NCBI RefSeq assembly: GCF_001976145.1
Contig: NZ_MOXD01000004.1
Coordinates: forward strand, 248,482-312,481
Length of the DNA stretch: 64,000 bases
Direction: 5' to 3'
From: Serratia oryzae
GTDB lineage: Bacteria; Pseudomonadota; Gammaproteobacteria; Enterobacterales; Enterobacteriaceae
This document shows positions 21,420 through 32,856 of the stretch, piece by piece; positions within the stretch are counted from its first letter, which is position 1; the number at the start of each line of letters is the position of its first letter. The notes beneath the pieces are model-generated. The model worked only from the letters and a program-made list of their open reading frames with translations, was not told the origin of the DNA and did not search any database. The position numbers and the translations under genes were made by a program.

Positions 21420-23258
21420 TTAGTCATCCAGGAAGCTGCGCAGCACTTCTGAACGGCTTGGGTGGCGCAGTTTACGCAACGCTTTGGCTTCGATCTGACG
21501 GATACGTTCACGGGTAACGTCGAACTGTTTGCCCACTTCTTCCAACGTGTGGTCAGTGTTCATATCGATACCGAAACGCATACGCAGCACTTTCGCTTCA
21601 CGTGCGGTCAGGCCAGCCAGAACGTCGTGCGTTGCAGAACGCAGGCTTTCAGAGGTGGCAGAATCCAGTGGCAGCTCGAGGGTGGTATCCTCGATGAAAT
21701 CGCCCAGATGTGAATCTTCATCATCACCGATCGGCGTTTCCATGGAGATCGGCTCTTTGGCGATCTTCAGCACTTTGCGGATTTTGTCTTCAGGCATCAG
21801 CATACGTTCAGCCAGCTCTTCCGGCGTTGGTTCACGGCCCATCTCTTGCAGCATCTGGCGCGAAATACGGTTGAGTTTGTTGATGGTCTCAATCATATGC
21901 ACCGGAATACGGATGGTACGTGCCTGATCGGCGATAGAACGGGTGATCGCCTGACGGATCCACCAGGTGGCATAAGTCGAGAACTTATAACCACGACGGT
22001 ATTCGAATTTATCTACCGCTTTCATCAGGCCGATGTTGCCTTCCTGAATCAGATCCAGGAACTGCAGACCACGGTTGGTGTACTTCTTGGCGATCGAGAT
22101 AACCAGACGCAGGTTAGCTTCAACCATCTCTTTCTTCGCGCGGCGGGCTTTCGCTTCACCGATCGACATACGGCGGTTGATGTCTTTCACCTGCTCAATG
22201 GTCAGGCCGGTCTCTTCTTCGATCTGACGCAGCTTCTGCAGGCTGCGCTGCACGTCGTCACCGACATCTTTCAGCTTTTCTGACCATGGCTTAGCCATTG
22301 CCAGTGCCGCTTCGAACCAAGTGGTGCTGGTTTCGTTACCGGCAAACAGAGTGACGAAGTTTTTCTTCGGCATTTTGCACTGTTCAACGCACAGCTTCAT
22401 GATGAGACGTTCTTGGGTACGAACGCGATCCATCATGGCACGCATGCTGTTGACCAGGAAGTCGAACTGTTTTGGCACCAGACGGAACTGCTTGAACACT
22501 TCAGACAGCTTCAGGATCTCTTCTGCTGCGCTGGCGTGGCTGCGACCGTTCTTTTTGATCATCAGACGGGTGGCTTCGTACTGATCGCGCAGATCGGCGA
22601 ACTTCTGACGAGCAAGCTCCGGATCGATGCTGTTATCGTCTTCAGCATCGTCTTCCTCGTCTTCGTCTTCATCGTCGTCATTCTGCTCTTCGGTCGTTAA
22701 TTCGGAACCGATATGCGTCGCGGTTGGGGCGATGTCCTCTTCCGCGTTGGGATCGACGAAGCCGGTGATCAGATCGGACAGGCGCGCTTCACCCGCTTCG
22801 ACGCGATCGTACTGTTCCAGCAGATAGGTAATGGCTTCCGGGTACTCGGCCACGGAGCATTGCACCTGGTTAATACCGTCTTCGATACGTTTGGCGATGT
22901 CGATTTCGCCTTCGCGCGTCAGCAGTTCAACGGTACCCATTTCACGCATGTACATGCGCACCGGGTCGGTGGTACGGCCAATCTCGGATTCAACGCTAGA
23001 GAGCACCTGAGCAGCGGCTTCTTCGGCGTCTTCGTCTGTGTTGTTTGAGTTTTCAGCAAGTAACAGGTCATCGGCGTCCGGTGCCTCTTCCATCACCTGG
23101 ATGCCCATGTCATTAATCATCTGGATGATATCTTCGATCTGATCGGAGTCGACGATATCTTCCGGCAGATGGTCATTGACCTCAGCATAGGTCAAGTAGC
23201 CTTGCTCTTTACCACGGGTGACAAGTAGCTTCAGCTGTGACTGCGGGTTTTGCTCCAT
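21420..23258 (-). CDS. rpoD: RNA polymerase sigma-70 factor
   Basis: The housekeeping sigma factor. 612 residues from ATG 23258 ([20 protein letters not shown]); an in-frame extension upstream is not conserved. Region 1.1 is at the N-terminus, then an acidic non-conserved insert ([16 protein letters not shown] near residues 190-210). Region 2 has the core- and -10-binding sequences ([37 protein letters not shown]), and region 4 the -35 helix-turn-helix ([20 protein letters not shown]). Last gene of the macromolecular synthesis operon rpsU-dnaG-rpoD; internal heat-shock and SOS control are known in relatives but not checked here. Confidence 0.98.
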   Translation of the reverse strand: MEQNPQSQLKLLVTRGKEQGYLTYAEVNDHLPEDIVDSDQIEDIIQMINDMGIQVMEEAPDADDLLLAENSNNTDEDAEEAAAQVLSSVESEIGRTTDPVRMYMREMGTVELLTREGEIDIAKRIEDGINQVQCSVAEYPEAITYLLEQYDRVEAGEARLSDLITGFVDPNAEEDIAPTATHIGSELTTEEQNDDDEDEDEEDDAEDDNSIDPELARQKFADLRDQYEATRLMIKKNGRSHASAAEEILKLSEVFKQFRLVPKQFDFLVNSMRAMMDRVRTQERLIMKLCVEQCKMPKKNFVTLFAGNETSTTWFEAALAMAKPWSEKLKDVGDDVQRSLQKLRQIEEETGLTIEQVKDINRRMSIGEAKARRAKKEMVEANLRLVISIAKKYTNRGLQFLDLIQEGNIGLMKAVDKFEYRRGYKFSTYATWWIRQAITRSIADQARTIRIPVHMIETINKLNRISRQMLQEMGREPTPEELAERMLMPEDKIRKVLKIAKEPISMETPIGDDEDSHLGDFIEDTTLELPLDSATSESLRSATHDVLAGLTAREAKVLRMRFGIDMNTDHTLEEVGKQFDVTRERIRQIEAKALRKLRHPSRSEVLRSFLDD

Positions 23259-23414
23259 AAGACGGTATCCACACTTCAGAGTATTTGGGTTGGTGTCGGT
23301 CGGCGAAACCGCCAACAATAGCATTTGGGGCGTTTTAGTTGTTGCCGCGGCCCACTATGGCGGCATATTGCAGGGTTGAACCCTCGCATTTATCGGCACT
23401 TAAGCCGTTGGTAT

Positions 23415-25163
23415 TCAGTTTTTTTTCGCTAACACCTGATTCAGTGAGCGAACTTCTTCACGTTCTTCAGGGCTCAGGCCGTGTGTTCTGGCTTGGGCGA
23501 TCAGTGTTTCCAGCCGTTGCTCTAGCACCGAGTCATACAAGCTGGCCAACGTATCTAAAAAGGTCTGCTCGACCATATCCTCAACGATCATATGGTTCCA
23601 GGTCGCCAAGGTTTCAAGCTGCTGGCTGAATTTGTTGTCGCGATACAGCTCAAGCAGTTGGCCGGTTGTCAGGCCGGGTTGCGCCAGGCAGGTTTGTACC
23701 AGTTCAATAAACAGCGGTAATCCCGCCTGCTTGGTCTGCTCTAATCCTTCCAGTGAAGGGATAAGTGTAGCCAAACGCGGATTTTGTACCAGTAACCCTA
23801 TCAGTATACGCATGGTTGTGCGTTTTAGCTGGGGCACCTGATAATTATTCGCATTTTCAGCCTGTTTGGGCATCAATTTGTCGAGCTGGCTGTCGTCCAA
23901 CAGGCCCAACTTGCTGCCGAGCTGCTGGCGCAGATACAGGCGCAAAGTCTCGCCCGGTACTTGAGTAATCAGCGGTAGCGCCAGCGTGCTCAGCTTGGCG
24001 CGGCCGTCCGGGCTGCTCAGGTCAACCTGTGGCATCAAAGTTTCGAACAGGAAAGTGGACAGTGGCTGTGCCAGCTCCATCCGTTGTTCGAATGCCTCTT
24101 TGCCCTCTTTACGCACTAATGTGTCCGGGTCTTCGCCATCAGGCAAAAACATAAACCGCAACTGACGCCCGTCGTTGAGATAGGGCAGTGCGGTTTCCAG
24201 CGCACGCCAGGCCGCTTCGCGACCGGCTCTGTCGCCGTCATAACAGCAGACAACGTGATCGGTGGCACGGAACAGAAGCTGAATATGTTCAGCCGTGGTC
24301 GAAGTTCCCAGTGAGGCGACGGCATAGTCGATGCCGTATTGCGCCAGTGCCACCACATCCATATAGCCTTCAACTACCAGCAAACGCTGCAGGGTAGGGT
24401 GGCTCTGCTGTGCTTCATACAGGCCGTACAGCTGGCGGCCCTTGTGGAATACTTCGGTTTCCGGCGAGTTCAGGTATTTCGGCATACCATCGCCCAACAC
24501 GCGGCCGCCAAAGGCGATCACCCGCCCGCGTTTGTCGCGGATTGGGAACATGACACGTTCACGGAAACGATCGTACGTACGCCCTTGATCGTTAGTCACC
24601 AACATTCCGGCATCGTTCAATGCGGCGCGGCTGTCGGCGTCGCGGCCAAAGCGTTTTAACGCATTATCCCAACCGGCTGGTGCAAAACCGATGGCAAAAT
24701 GCTGGATAACCTGCTCACTCAACCCGCGCTGTTGCAGGTAATTACGCGCCTGTGCACCGCTGGATTGCTGCAGTGATTGTTGATAGAACGCGCTAAGCTG
24801 TTCCATCAGTTGGTAGAGACTTTGGCGCTGATGGCGTTCAATCTGCGTCGGCCCGGTGCCTGCTTCGTAAGGCACTTCCAGCCCGTGCATGGTGGCCAGT
24901 TCCTCAATGGTTTCGACAAACTCGAGCCTGTCGTAATTCATCAGGAAATCGACGGCGTTGCCGTGCGCACCACAACCAAAACAGTGATAAAACTGTTTAT
25001 CGCCATTAACGGTGAATGAAGGCGTTTTTTCGTGGTGGAACGGACAGCACGCGTGATAATTCTTACCTTGCTTCTTGAGCTTGACCCGGGCGTCGATCAG
25101 ATCGACGATGTCGGTACGCGCCAGCAAGTCATTGATAAATACACGCGGAATTCGTCCAGCCAT
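23415..25163 (-). CDS. dnaG: DNA primase
   Basis: Makes RNA primers for lagging strands and for initiation. 582 residues. N-terminal zinc ribbon (CCPFHH ... HCFGCGAHGNA, residues 39-65), then the catalytic TOPRIM core (VVEGYMDVVALAQ, CYDGDRAGREAA) and the C-terminal helicase-binding domain that contacts DnaB. Lies between rpsU and rpoD, with a weak terminator before it that lowers primase relative to S21. Confidence 0.98.
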   Translation of the reverse strand: MAGRIPRVFINDLLARTDIVDLIDARVKLKKQGKNYHACCPFHHEKTPSFTVNGDKQFYHCFGCGAHGNAVDFLMNYDRLEFVETIEELATMHGLEVPYEAGTGPTQIERHQRQSLYQLMEQLSAFYQQSLQQSSGAQARNYLQQRGLSEQVIQHFAIGFAPAGWDNALKRFGRDADSRAALNDAGMLVTNDQGRTYDRFRERVMFPIRDKRGRVIAFGGRVLGDGMPKYLNSPETEVFHKGRQLYGLYEAQQSHPTLQRLLVVEGYMDVVALAQYGIDYAVASLGTSTTAEHIQLLFRATDHVVCCYDGDRAGREAAWRALETALPYLNDGRQLRFMFLPDGEDPDTLVRKEGKEAFEQRMELAQPLSTFLFETLMPQVDLSSPDGRAKLSTLALPLITQVPGETLRLYLRQQLGSKLGLLDDSQLDKLMPKQAENANNYQVPQLKRTTMRILIGLLVQNPRLATLIPSLEGLEQTKQAGLPLFIELVQTCLAQPGLTTGQLLELYRDNKFSQQLETLATWNHMIVEDMVEQTFLDTLASLYDSVLEQRLETLIAQARTHGLSPEEREEVRSLNQVLAKKN

Positions 25164-25263
25164 AAGCCCCTGTTCGATTGCTTATAAACGAGAACAAGCC
25201 GCGCATTCCTTACGGAAAGCACGGCCTTCGTATGCAACTACTCAGTCTGCGTGTTCTTGGAAA

Positions 25264-25293
25264 AGAAAAAATCACGCGGTGGGGTTACCCCCG
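25264..25293 (-). terminator. Attenuating terminator between rpsU and dnaG
   Basis: On the minus strand GGGGG-TAA-CCCC lies close to a T-rich tract (ATTTTTTCTTTTCC). The corresponding site in E. coli reduces dnaG and rpoD expression relative to rpsU. The stem here is short, so efficiency is uncertain. Confidence 0.5.
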
Positions 25294-25298
25294 AAGGA

Positions 25299-25526
<228 letters not shown>

Positions 25527-25806
25527 TCAATAGAATTCGGTTTGCTGCTGGCCAAGCGCCAGCCTTTTCAAAATGGTGCGGAATTTTACTTCAATGGATG
25601 CTGCTTTGTAAAGCACCATAGCAAATTGAAACACGCCGCGTTCCGGCAAACTCGCGCAATTATGCATCGGCCGCCGATTATAGACGAATCGGGGAGAATT
25701 GCTCGTTTTTAATCACCCGTGGCGAATCATCAACCTAGCGTACAATGGCGGTAAATGGCTGTGATTATGCTAAACTGGCGGCCGCACGTGAATGATGGGA
25801 AATGTA

Positions 25807-26820
25807 ATGCGAGTACTGGGTATAGAAACCTCCTGCGATGAAACCGGAATTGCAGTGTATGACGATCAAGCCGGTTTATTAGCCAACCAACTGTACAGCC
25901 AGGTGAAGCTGCACGCCGATTACGGCGGTGTGGTGCCTGAGCTGGCGTCCCGCGATCACGTGCGTAAAACCGTGCCGCTGATTCAGGCGGCGCTGAAAGA
26001 AGCAAACCTGTGCGCTGCAGATATCGACGGTGTGGCCTATACCGCAGGCCCAGGCCTGGTGGGCGCATTGCTGGTGGGGGCAACCATTGGCCGCGCGCTG
26101 GCGTTTGCCTGGAACGTGCCCGCCGTGCCGGTGCACCATATGGAAGGCCACTTGTTGGCCCCGATGCTGGAAGATAATCCTCCGGCGTTCCCGTTTGTGG
26201 CGCTGCTGGTATCCGGTGGGCATACCCAACTCATCAGCGTTACCGGCATTGGCGAATACGAATTATTGGGCGAATCTATTGATGATGCCGCCGGTGAGGC
26301 TTTCGATAAAACCGCCAAACTGCTGGGGCTGGATTATCCCGGTGGCCCGATGCTGTCTAACATGGCACAGCAGGGCAGCGCAGGGCGTTTTACCTTCCCG
26401 CGCCCGATGACCGATCGCCCTGGCCTGGATTTCAGTTTCTCCGGGCTGAAGACCTTTGCCGCCAATACTATCCGCGCCAACGGTAACGACGATCAGACGC
26501 GTGCCGACATCGCGCGCGCGTTTGAGGATGCGGTGGTGGATACGCTGGCGATTAAATGCAAGCGTGCGCTGGAGCAGACCGGGTTTAAACGTCTGGTGAT
26601 GGCCGGTGGCGTTAGCGCCAACCGTACCTTGCGCGCTAAATTGGCGGAAATGATGAAAAAACGCGCTGGGGAGGTGTTCTACGCTCGCCCAGAGTTTTGT
26701 ACCGATAACGGTGCGATGATCGCCTATGCGGGGCTGATACGGCTGAAAAGCGGTGCCAATCCAGAGCTGAGCGTTTCTGTGCGCCCGCGTTGGCCGTTGG
26801 CAGAATTGCCGGCGGTATAA
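25807..26820 (+). CDS. tsaD: tRNA threonylcarbamoyladenosine synthesis transferase
   Basis: Catalyses transfer of the threonylcarbamoyl group to A37 of ANN-reading tRNAs, with TsaB and TsaE. 337 residues from ATG 25807 ([20 protein letters not shown]). The metal-binding HMEGH sequence and the phosphate loops SGGHTQL and [11 protein letters not shown] are present. Divergent from rpsU as in E. coli. Confidence 0.97.
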   Translation: MRVLGIETSCDETGIAVYDDQAGLLANQLYSQVKLHADYGGVVPELASRDHVRKTVPLIQAALKEANLCAADIDGVAYTAGPGLVGALLVGATIGRALAFAWNVPAVPVHHMEGHLLAPMLEDNPPAFPFVALLVSGGHTQLISVTGIGEYELLGESIDDAAGEAFDKTAKLLGLDYPGGPMLSNMAQQGSAGRFTFPRPMTDRPGLDFSFSGLKTFAANTIRANGNDDQTRADIARAFEDAVVDTLAIKCKRALEQTGFKRLVMAGGVSANRTLRAKLAEMMKKRAGEVFYARPEFCTDNGAMIAYAGLIRLKSGANPELSVSVRPRWPLAELPAV

Positions 26821-26827
26821 ACGCTGA

Positions 26828-26855
26828 GGGCCGGCAATCTCCGGCCCCAATTATT
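26828..26855. terminator. Bidirectional terminator tsaD/plsY
   Basis: GGGCCGG-caatct-CCGGCCC between convergent genes, followed by AATTATTCTTC on the plus strand. Confidence 0.75.
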
Positions 26856-27489
26856 CTTCTTTATGCTCTTCCTGCTCTGCAGCATCTTGTTTCTTCTTGC
26901 GGAATTTACCCCAAATTTTGCCTTCCTGCCCGCGCCACAGGCGCTGGATGTTGTCGTGATGGCGCATCAGGATCAGGCATGAAAGCATCGCCACCGGGAA
27001 GGTAAACTGCGGTTTGAACCACCAGACGTAGAATGGTGCGATTAGCGCGCTGACAATTGCCCCCAGCGAGGAGTAACCGCTCAGCAGCACCGTCAACAGC
27101 CAGGTACCGGTCATCAGGCCGGTGAGATCCCAGCCGATCGGGGCGATAGCCCCGAACGCAGTGGCAACACCTTTACCGCCGCGGAAGTGGAAGAACACCG
27201 GATAAATGTGGCCGAGGCAGGCGGCGATCGCCGTCAGGCCAAGGTACAGCGGCGGAACATTGAGCGCATAAGCCAGCCAGACGGGTAACATTCCTTTCAG
27301 AATATCAAAGACCAGTACCGTTGCGGCAGCCAAGCGGCCGCCAATGCGCAAGACGTTGGTCGCCCCGGGATTCCCTGATCCATGTTCACGCGGATCCGGT
27401 AGCCTGGCGATCCGGCAAACCAGGATCGCGCTGGAAATTGAGCCACACAGATACGCGAAGATAATCATGCCAAGCGCGGTAGCACTCAT
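26851..27489 (-). CDS. plsY: Acyl-phosphate:glycerol-3-phosphate acyltransferase
   Basis: Inner-membrane enzyme that makes lysophosphatidate. 212 residues from ATG 27489 ([20 protein letters not shown]). Catalytic motifs are visible: [12 protein letters not shown], then [17 protein letters not shown]. Five or so hydrophobic segments. The charged tail ([18 protein letters not shown]) is longer than in E. coli. Divergent from folB. The longer upstream frame is not expected to be translated. Confidence 0.96.
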   Translation of the reverse strand: MSATALGMIIFAYLCGSISSAILVCRIARLPDPREHGSGNPGATNVLRIGGRLAAATVLVFDILKGMLPVWLAYALNVPPLYLGLTAIAACLGHIYPVFFHFRGGKGVATAFGAIAPIGWDLTGLMTGTWLLTVLLSGYSSLGAIVSALIAPFYVWWFKPQFTFPVAMLSCLILMRHHDNIQRLWRGQEGKIWGKFRKKKQDAAEQEEHKEE

Positions 27490-27596
27490 AACGCGGTTCC
27501 GTTTAATAATGGTCGTTTTACTCGCAACATCCATGGATAATACGCATATTCCGCTGGAAGTGGTATCCAGCAGGGCCAAAAACTGAGAATGACGTG

Positions 27597-27956
27597 ATGG
27601 ATATCGTATTTATCGAAGAGCTTACCGTAATCACCACCATTGGCGTTTATGACTGGGAACAAACCATTCAGCAGAAACTGGTGTTCGATATCGAAATGGG
27701 CTGGGATAACCGCCAGGCTGCAACCAGTGACGATGTGGACCACTGCCTGAGCTATGCCGATGTCAGCGATGCGATCATTCAGCACGTGCAGTCGCAGCGT
27801 TTTGCGCTGGTGGAGCGCGTGGCAGAGGAGGTATCCGAAATTTTACTGCAACGCTTTAAATCCCCGTGGGTCCGTATTAAGGTCAGCAAGCCGGGAGCGG
27901 TTGCACAGGCCAGCCGGGTTGGCGTGATCATCGAGCGTGGCACGCGCGGTGCCTGA
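27597..27956 (+). CDS. folB: Dihydroneopterin aldolase
   Basis: Folate synthesis: converts 7,8-dihydroneopterin to 6-hydroxymethyl-dihydropterin. 119 residues from ATG 27597. Recognised by [17 protein letters not shown], the conserved glutamate in [11 protein letters not shown] and the end block [17 protein letters not shown]. Opposite plsY, upstream of uppP, the normal enterobacterial order. Confidence 0.96.
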   Translation: MDIVFIEELTVITTIGVYDWEQTIQQKLVFDIEMGWDNRQAATSDDVDHCLSYADVSDAIIQHVQSQRFALVERVAEEVSEILLQRFKSPWVRIKVSKPGAVAQASRVGVIIERGTRGA

Positions 27957-28139
27957 TTGTCATTCAGATGCAACTCAGAAGGGTTATTCTGGGCAATAAT
28001 GAATATGGGTTTGAGCGGCACTGTATTTGAGCATTGCCGCTTTTTTACGTTTATCCCCTTGATTTTGCAATGGCTGGCTGTGCAGCTTGCAGGCGATGGG
28101 GGATATAGCCTTAAATTTGACATGGGGTAAGGCAGGATC

Positions 28140-28964
28140 ATGGCTGACATGCATTCACTGTTTGTTGCGTTTATTCTTGGGGTGGTTGAAGGGTTAACCG
28201 AATTTTTGCCGGTTTCCTCCACCGGGCATATGATCATCGTCGGTGAATGGTTGGGGTTTACCGGTGACACGGCCAAAACTTTTGAAGTGATCATTCAACT
28301 GGGGTCGATTCTGGCGGTGGTGGTGGTGTTCTGGCGCCGCCTGTTTGGCCTGATCGGCATTCATTTCGGCGGTAAGCCGGTGGAGCATGAGGGGAAAACG
28401 GCCGGGCGTTTGAAGCTGGGCCATATTCTGTTGGCGATGATCCCGGCGGTAGTGCTGGGGCTGGTGTTCCACGACGTGATTAAATCGCTGTTTGCACCGA
28501 AAAACGTGATGTATGCGTTGATCGTCGGCGGCGTGCTGCTGCTGGTGGCTGAATGGTTGAAACCGAAGAATCCTCCGGCAGTGGGGCTGGATGACATCAC
28601 TTACCGCCAGGCATTTGCCATCGGCTGCTTCCAGTGTCTGGCGCTGTGGCCAGGTTTCTCCCGTTCGGGAGCCACCATTTCCGGCGGTATGCTGGTGGGC
28701 GTGAGCCGTTATGCGGCGTCCGAGTTTTCCTTCATCCTGGCGGTGCCGATGATGATGGGGGCCAGCGCGCTGGATCTCTACAAGAGCCTGCATTTCCTGA
28801 CGCTGGGCGATCTGCCGATGTTCGCCGTCGGTTTTATTACCGCCTTCGTTGTTGCGTTGATCGCGATTAAAACCTTCCTGCAGCTTATCAAACGTATTTC
28901 GTTTGTGCCGTTCGCCATTTATCGTTTTATCGTTGCGGCGGTGGTGTACATGGTGTTTATGTAA
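28140..28964 (+). CDS. uppP: Undecaprenyl-diphosphate phosphatase
   Basis: Recycles the lipid carrier for peptidoglycan and other polymers, and gives bacitracin resistance when over-expressed. 274 residues, strongly hydrophobic with about eight membrane segments. The catalytic motifs are [15 protein letters not shown] near the N-terminus and [13 protein letters not shown] in the second half. Start at MADMHS matches relatives. Stand-alone, followed by a strong hairpin. Confidence 0.97.
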   Translation: MADMHSLFVAFILGVVEGLTEFLPVSSTGHMIIVGEWLGFTGDTAKTFEVIIQLGSILAVVVVFWRRLFGLIGIHFGGKPVEHEGKTAGRLKLGHILLAMIPAVVLGLVFHDVIKSLFAPKNVMYALIVGGVLLLVAEWLKPKNPPAVGLDDITYRQAFAIGCFQCLALWPGFSRSGATISGGMLVGVSRYAASEFSFILAVPMMMGASALDLYKSLHFLTLGDLPMFAVGFITAFVVALIAIKTFLQLIKRISFVPFAIYRFIVAAVVYMVFM

Positions 28965-28990
28965 ACACCAGCAATTCATTCTCTTCTTCA

Positions 28991-29011
28991 ATAGTGGGCT
29001 TTGCCCACTAT
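28991..29011 (+). terminator. Hairpin after uppP
   Basis: ATAGTGGGC-TTT-GCCCACTAT, with CACAAATTT after it. Separates uppP from the lactate operon control region. Confidence 0.7.
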
Positions 29012-29038
29012 TCACAAATTTCTCCCTCCCCTCGCTAT

Positions 29039-29051
29039 TTGGTCCTACCAA
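29039..29051. promoter_or_regulatory. LldR operator, distal
   Basis: TTGGTCCTACCAA, the exact reverse complement of the proximal operator, about 125 bp upstream of it centre to centre. The TTGGT...ACCAA arms suit a GntR/FadR-type dimer, and the paired layout matches what is known of E. coli lldPRD, where LldR binds both sites and can loop the DNA. Confidence 0.82.
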
Positions 29052-29163
29052 TCGATAAAAAATGTGAATCTCTCACACAGAACAGCCAAAAATAAAAACA
29101 GAGTCATTGCATATTTTTAACAGTGAATTAACTATCGCATATCAAATAGATTACCCCACCTTA

Positions 29164-29176
29164 TTGGTAGGACCAA
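29164..29176. promoter_or_regulatory. LldR operator, proximal
   Basis: TTGGTAGGACCAA, 43 bases before the lldP start, partner of the site at 29039-29051. Confidence 0.82.
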
Positions 29177-29218
29177 TTCGGTGGGGAAGAAATGCGAACA
29201 ATCGCTGGAGATATTTGC

Positions 29219-30874
29219 ATGCAAGCCTGGCAACAAGTTTATGATCCTATGAGTAATATCTGGCTGTCGAGCCTGATCGCGGCGCTGCCTATTCTGTTTT
29301 TCTTTTTTGCTCTGATAAAACTCAAACTTAAGGGGCACATTGCTGCCACATTCACCGTGGGGATTGCCCTGCTGGTGGCGCTGTTTCTTTACCAGATGCC
29401 GGCAGAACGTGCGATCGCCGCAGTGGTGTATGGCTTTTTCTATGGTTTATGGCCGATTGCCTGGATCATTATTGCGGCGGTGTTTGTCTACAAAATCTCG
29501 GTCAAGACCGGGCAGTTTGACATCATTCGTTCTTCGATTCTTTCGATCACGCCCGATCAACGTTTACAGATGCTGATCGTGGGTTTCTGCTTTGGCGCCT
29601 TTCTGGAAGGGGCGGCCGGGTTTGGCGCGCCGGTTGCGATCACCGCTGCGCTGCTGGTTGGGTTGGGGTTCAACCCGCTGTATGCGGCGGGGCTTTGCCT
29701 GATCGTCAACACTGCGCCGGTGGCTTTCGGCGCGATGGGGATCCCGATTATCGTGGCGGGTCAGGTCACCGGGTTAGACAGCTTCGAAATCGGCCAGATG
29801 GTTGGGCGTCAATTGCCCTTTTTGACGATCATCGTGTTGTTCTGGATCATGGCGATAATGGACGGCTGGCGTGGCATCAAGGAAACCTGGCCAGCAGTGG
29901 TGGTGGCTGGGGGCAGCTTTGCCATGGCGCAGTATCTCAGCTCCAACTTTCTGGGGCCGGAACTGCCGGACATCATCTCTTCGCTGGTTTCACTGGTGTG
30001 CCTGACGCTGTTTCTGCGTGTCTGGCAGCCTAAACGCATCTTCCGTTTTGAGAACGCTGAAGGTCCGGTTACTGAGCCAACGCTGACGCAGCACAGCTAC
30101 ACGCTAGGGCAGATTGTTCGCGCCTGGATGCCGTTTATTTTCCTGACCGCCACCGTCACCCTGTGGAGCATCCCGCCGTTTAAAGCGTTGTTTGCTAAAG
30201 GCGGAGCATTGCAAGACTGGGTATTCAATTTCCCGGTGCCATTCTTGGATAAGCTGGTAGCGAAAATGCCGCCGGTGGTGGCAGAGATCACGCCTTATGC
30301 CGCGGTGTTCAAGCTTGACTGGTTCTCGGCCACCGGTACCGCGATTATGGTTGCGGCAGTTGCCTCGGTGATTTATCTGCGGATGAAGCCCAAAGATGCA
30401 ATCATCACATTTGCCGAAACGTTAACCGCCTTGATGCTGCCGATCTATTCCATTGGCATGGTGCTGGCGTTTGCTTTTATTTCTAACTATTCCGGCCTGT
30501 CGGCAACGCTGGCGTTGGCATTGGCGCATACTGGCAAGGCCTTCACCTTTTTCTCGCCGTTCCTTGGCTGGCTGGGCGTTTTTCTAACCGGCTCCGATAC
30601 TTCGTCCAACGCACTGTTCGCCGCCCTGCAAGCGACCACCGCGCAGCAGATTGGCGTTTCGGATGTGTTATTGGTGGCGGCTAACACCACCGGCGGCGTC
30701 ACCGGGAAAATGATTTCGCCGCAGTCTATTGCCATTGCCTGCGCAGCCGTTGGCCTGGTGGGGAAAGAGTCAGACTTGTTCCGCTTTACGGTGAAACACA
30801 GCCTGATCTTCACCTGTATGGTGGGGGTGATCACCACGCTTCAGGCCTACTGGCTGACGTGGATGATCCCATGA
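29219..30874 (+). CDS. lldP: L-lactate permease
   Basis: Proton-coupled uptake of L-lactate (also D-lactate and glycolate) across the inner membrane. 551 residues, about a dozen hydrophobic segments. Conserved blocks include [40 protein letters not shown] and [13 protein letters not shown]. The start at ATG 29219 has GGAG eight to nine bases upstream and gives [10 protein letters not shown], like the family; nine upstream codons are not needed. Overlaps lldR by ATGA. Confidence 0.96.
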   Translation: MQAWQQVYDPMSNIWLSSLIAALPILFFFFALIKLKLKGHIAATFTVGIALLVALFLYQMPAERAIAAVVYGFFYGLWPIAWIIIAAVFVYKISVKTGQFDIIRSSILSITPDQRLQMLIVGFCFGAFLEGAAGFGAPVAITAALLVGLGFNPLYAAGLCLIVNTAPVAFGAMGIPIIVAGQVTGLDSFEIGQMVGRQLPFLTIIVLFWIMAIMDGWRGIKETWPAVVVAGGSFAMAQYLSSNFLGPELPDIISSLVSLVCLTLFLRVWQPKRIFRFENAEGPVTEPTLTQHSYTLGQIVRAWMPFIFLTATVTLWSIPPFKALFAKGGALQDWVFNFPVPFLDKLVAKMPPVVAEITPYAAVFKLDWFSATGTAIMVAAVASVIYLRMKPKDAIITFAETLTALMLPIYSIGMVLAFAFISNYSGLSATLALALAHTGKAFTFFSPFLGWLGVFLTGSDTSSNALFAALQATTAQQIGVSDVLLVAANTTGGVTGKMISPQSIAIACAAVGLVGKESDLFRFTVKHSLIFTCMVGVITTLQAYWLTWMIP

Positions 30875-31641
30875 GCGCATCTCAGTCACCGCGCCTAGCC
30901 GATCGTCTGGTCGAGCACGTTAAGGCAATGATTCACGAGCGTAAACTGCAAGCGGGCATGCGTTTGCCCGCCGAACGCCAGTTGGCCAACGAGTTGGGCG
31001 TTTCGCGCTCCTCGTTGCGTGAAGCGATCCAGAAACTGATTAGCGAAAAGGTGCTGATTAGCCGACGCGGCGGTGGCACCTATGTTTGCGACGAACTTTC
31101 CCCCTGGTCGGAACAATGCATCGTAGAACCACTGAAAACCTTGGTCGCCGACGACCCTGATTATCGCTACGACATTCTGGAGGCCCGCCACGCGATTGAG
31201 GCCAGCACCGCCTGGCACGCGGCGATGCGTGCCACCGCGGCAGATAAAGAGAAGCTGCAGGCTTGTTTTGACGCCACGTTAGAGTTTAAAGAGAGCGATA
31301 ACCCTGATCTGGCGGCACAGGCAGATGTACGTTTCCACCTGGCGATTGCCGAAGCTTCCCATAACGTGGTGTTGCTGCAAACCATGCGTGGTTTTTTCGA
31401 TTTAATGCAGTCTTCCGTCATGCATAGCCGCCAGCGCATGTATACCGTGCCGACCATCTTTGCGCGGCTTACACAACAGCATGAGGAAATGTTGCAGGCT
31501 ATTCTGGCTGGGGATCCTGAACGGGCTGGCAGAGCGGCAAAATCCCACCTAGGGTTTGTGCATTCCACCATTAAAGGCCTGCATGAAGATGAGGCAAGGT
31601 TGGCGCGCATTACCCGCCTGCCGGACGAAAATTCACTGTAA
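30871..31641 (+). CDS. lldR: L-lactate-responsive GntR-family regulator
   Basis: 256 residues: an N-terminal winged helix ([20 protein letters not shown]) and an FCD-type effector domain ([35 protein letters not shown]). It controls lldPRD, repressing without and activating with lactate in E. coli. Start is ATG 30871, overlapping the lldP stop; a GTG 12 bases earlier is less likely. The two operators upstream of lldP are its predicted targets. Confidence 0.95.
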   Translation: MSASQSPRLADRLVEHVKAMIHERKLQAGMRLPAERQLANELGVSRSSLREAIQKLISEKVLISRRGGGTYVCDELSPWSEQCIVEPLKTLVADDPDYRYDILEARHAIEASTAWHAAMRATAADKEKLQACFDATLEFKESDNPDLAAQADVRFHLAIAEASHNVVLLQTMRGFFDLMQSSVMHSRQRMYTVPTIFARLTQQHEEMLQAILAGDPERAGRAAKSHLGFVHSTIKGLHEDEARLARITRLPDENSL

Positions 31642-31661
31642 TAAATAAGGGAGATCGCTCC

Positions 31662-32804
31662 ATGATTATCTCAGCAGCCAGCGACTACCGCGCTGCGGCA
31701 CAACGTAAACTGCCACCTTTTCTGTTTCACTATATTGATGGCGGCGCTTACGCCGAGCACACTCTGCGGCGCAACGTGGAAGATCTGGCTCAGGTCGCGT
31801 TGAGGCAGCGGGTGTTGAAAAACATGTCGGCACTCAGCCTGGAAACCAAACTGTTTAACGAAACGCTATCGATGCCCGTGGCCCTTGGCCCGGTTGGGTT
31901 GTGCGGCATGTATGCGCGCCGTGGCGAGGTGCAGGCCGCGCGGGCCGCAGAGCGAAACGGCATTCCTTTTACGCTTTCTACCGTCTCGGTGTGCCCCATC
32001 GAAGAAGTGACGTCGGCGATCAAGCGCCCGATGTGGTTTCAACTGTATGTGCTGAAAGATCGCGGATTCATGCGCAATGCCTTGGAGCGCGCGAAAGCCG
32101 CCGGCTGTACCACGTTGGTCTTTACCGTGGATATGCCGACACCCGGCGCTCGCTACCGCGATGCGCATTCCGGCATGAGCGGCCCGCACGCCGCACTGCG
32201 GCGCTATTGGCAAGCGGTAACCCATCCCGCCTGGGCATGGGACGTTGGCCTGAACGGGCGCCCGCACGACTTGGGGAATATCTCAGCGTATCTCGGTAAA
32301 CCCACCGGCTTGGAGGATTATATCGGCTGGCTGGGGGCCAACTTTGATCCTTCGATTTCGTGGAGCGATCTGGAGTGGATCCGCGACTTCTGGCAGGGGC
32401 CGATGGTGATTAAGGGCATTCTCGACGCTGATGATGCGCGGGATGCCGTGCGTTTTGGTGCCGATGGCATCGTGGTTTCCAACCACGGTGGCCGCCAACT
32501 GGATGGCGTGCTCTCTTCTGCCCGTGCGCTGCCGAGTATTGCCGACGCGGTAAAGGGGGATATCACGATCCTGGCAGACAGCGGGGTGCGCAGCGGGTTG
32601 GACGTGGTGCGGATGATTGCGCTCGGGGCCGACAGCGTGCTGTTAGGGCGCGCGTATCTTTATGCGTTGGCGACCGCAGGCCAGGCGGGGGTGGAAAACC
32701 TGCTCGATCTGATCAGAAAAGAGATGTGTGTAGCGATGACGCTGACCGGGGCGAAAAGTATCGCGGAAATCAGCCGTGACTTATTGGTGCAGGAAGGCTT
32801 CTGA
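31662..32804 (+). CDS. lldD: L-lactate dehydrogenase, FMN-dependent, quinone-linked
   Basis: Oxidises L-lactate to pyruvate at the inner membrane and feeds electrons to quinone. 380 residues, a TIM barrel of the FMN alpha-hydroxyacid family. The catalytic histidine and following arginine are in [14 protein letters not shown] contacts are in [14 protein letters not shown] and [10 protein letters not shown]. Last gene of lldPRD, 20 bases after lldR with ribosome site AAGGGAG. Confidence 0.96.
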   Translation: MIISAASDYRAAAQRKLPPFLFHYIDGGAYAEHTLRRNVEDLAQVALRQRVLKNMSALSLETKLFNETLSMPVALGPVGLCGMYARRGEVQAARAAERNGIPFTLSTVSVCPIEEVTSAIKRPMWFQLYVLKDRGFMRNALERAKAAGCTTLVFTVDMPTPGARYRDAHSGMSGPHAALRRYWQAVTHPAWAWDVGLNGRPHDLGNISAYLGKPTGLEDYIGWLGANFDPSISWSDLEWIRDFWQGPMVIKGILDADDARDAVRFGADGIVVSNHGGRQLDGVLSSARALPSIADAVKGDITILADSGVRSGLDVVRMIALGADSVLLGRAYLYALATAGQAGVENLLDLIRKEMCVAMTLTGAKSIAEISRDLLVQEGF

Positions 32805-32810
32805 GTCACC

Positions 32811-32846
32811 CCCTTCCTCTTGCCCGAAAATAGGAAAGAGGAAGGG
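32811..32846. terminator. Bidirectional terminator lldD/cca
   Basis: CCCTTCCTCTT ... AAGAGGAAGGG, an 11-bp perfect stem with a 14-base loop between convergent genes. Confidence 0.7.
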
Positions 32847-32856
32847 ACTAACCGGC

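Noticed and set aside
26263..26850. 195-codon minus-strand frame over tsaD
   Set aside because: Antisense shadow of a certain core gene.
28194..29051. Long minus-strand open frame (285 codons) over uppP
   Set aside because: It is the antisense shadow of uppP, rich in His/Gln/Arg as expected from the complement of a GC-rich membrane-protein gene, with no ribosome site.
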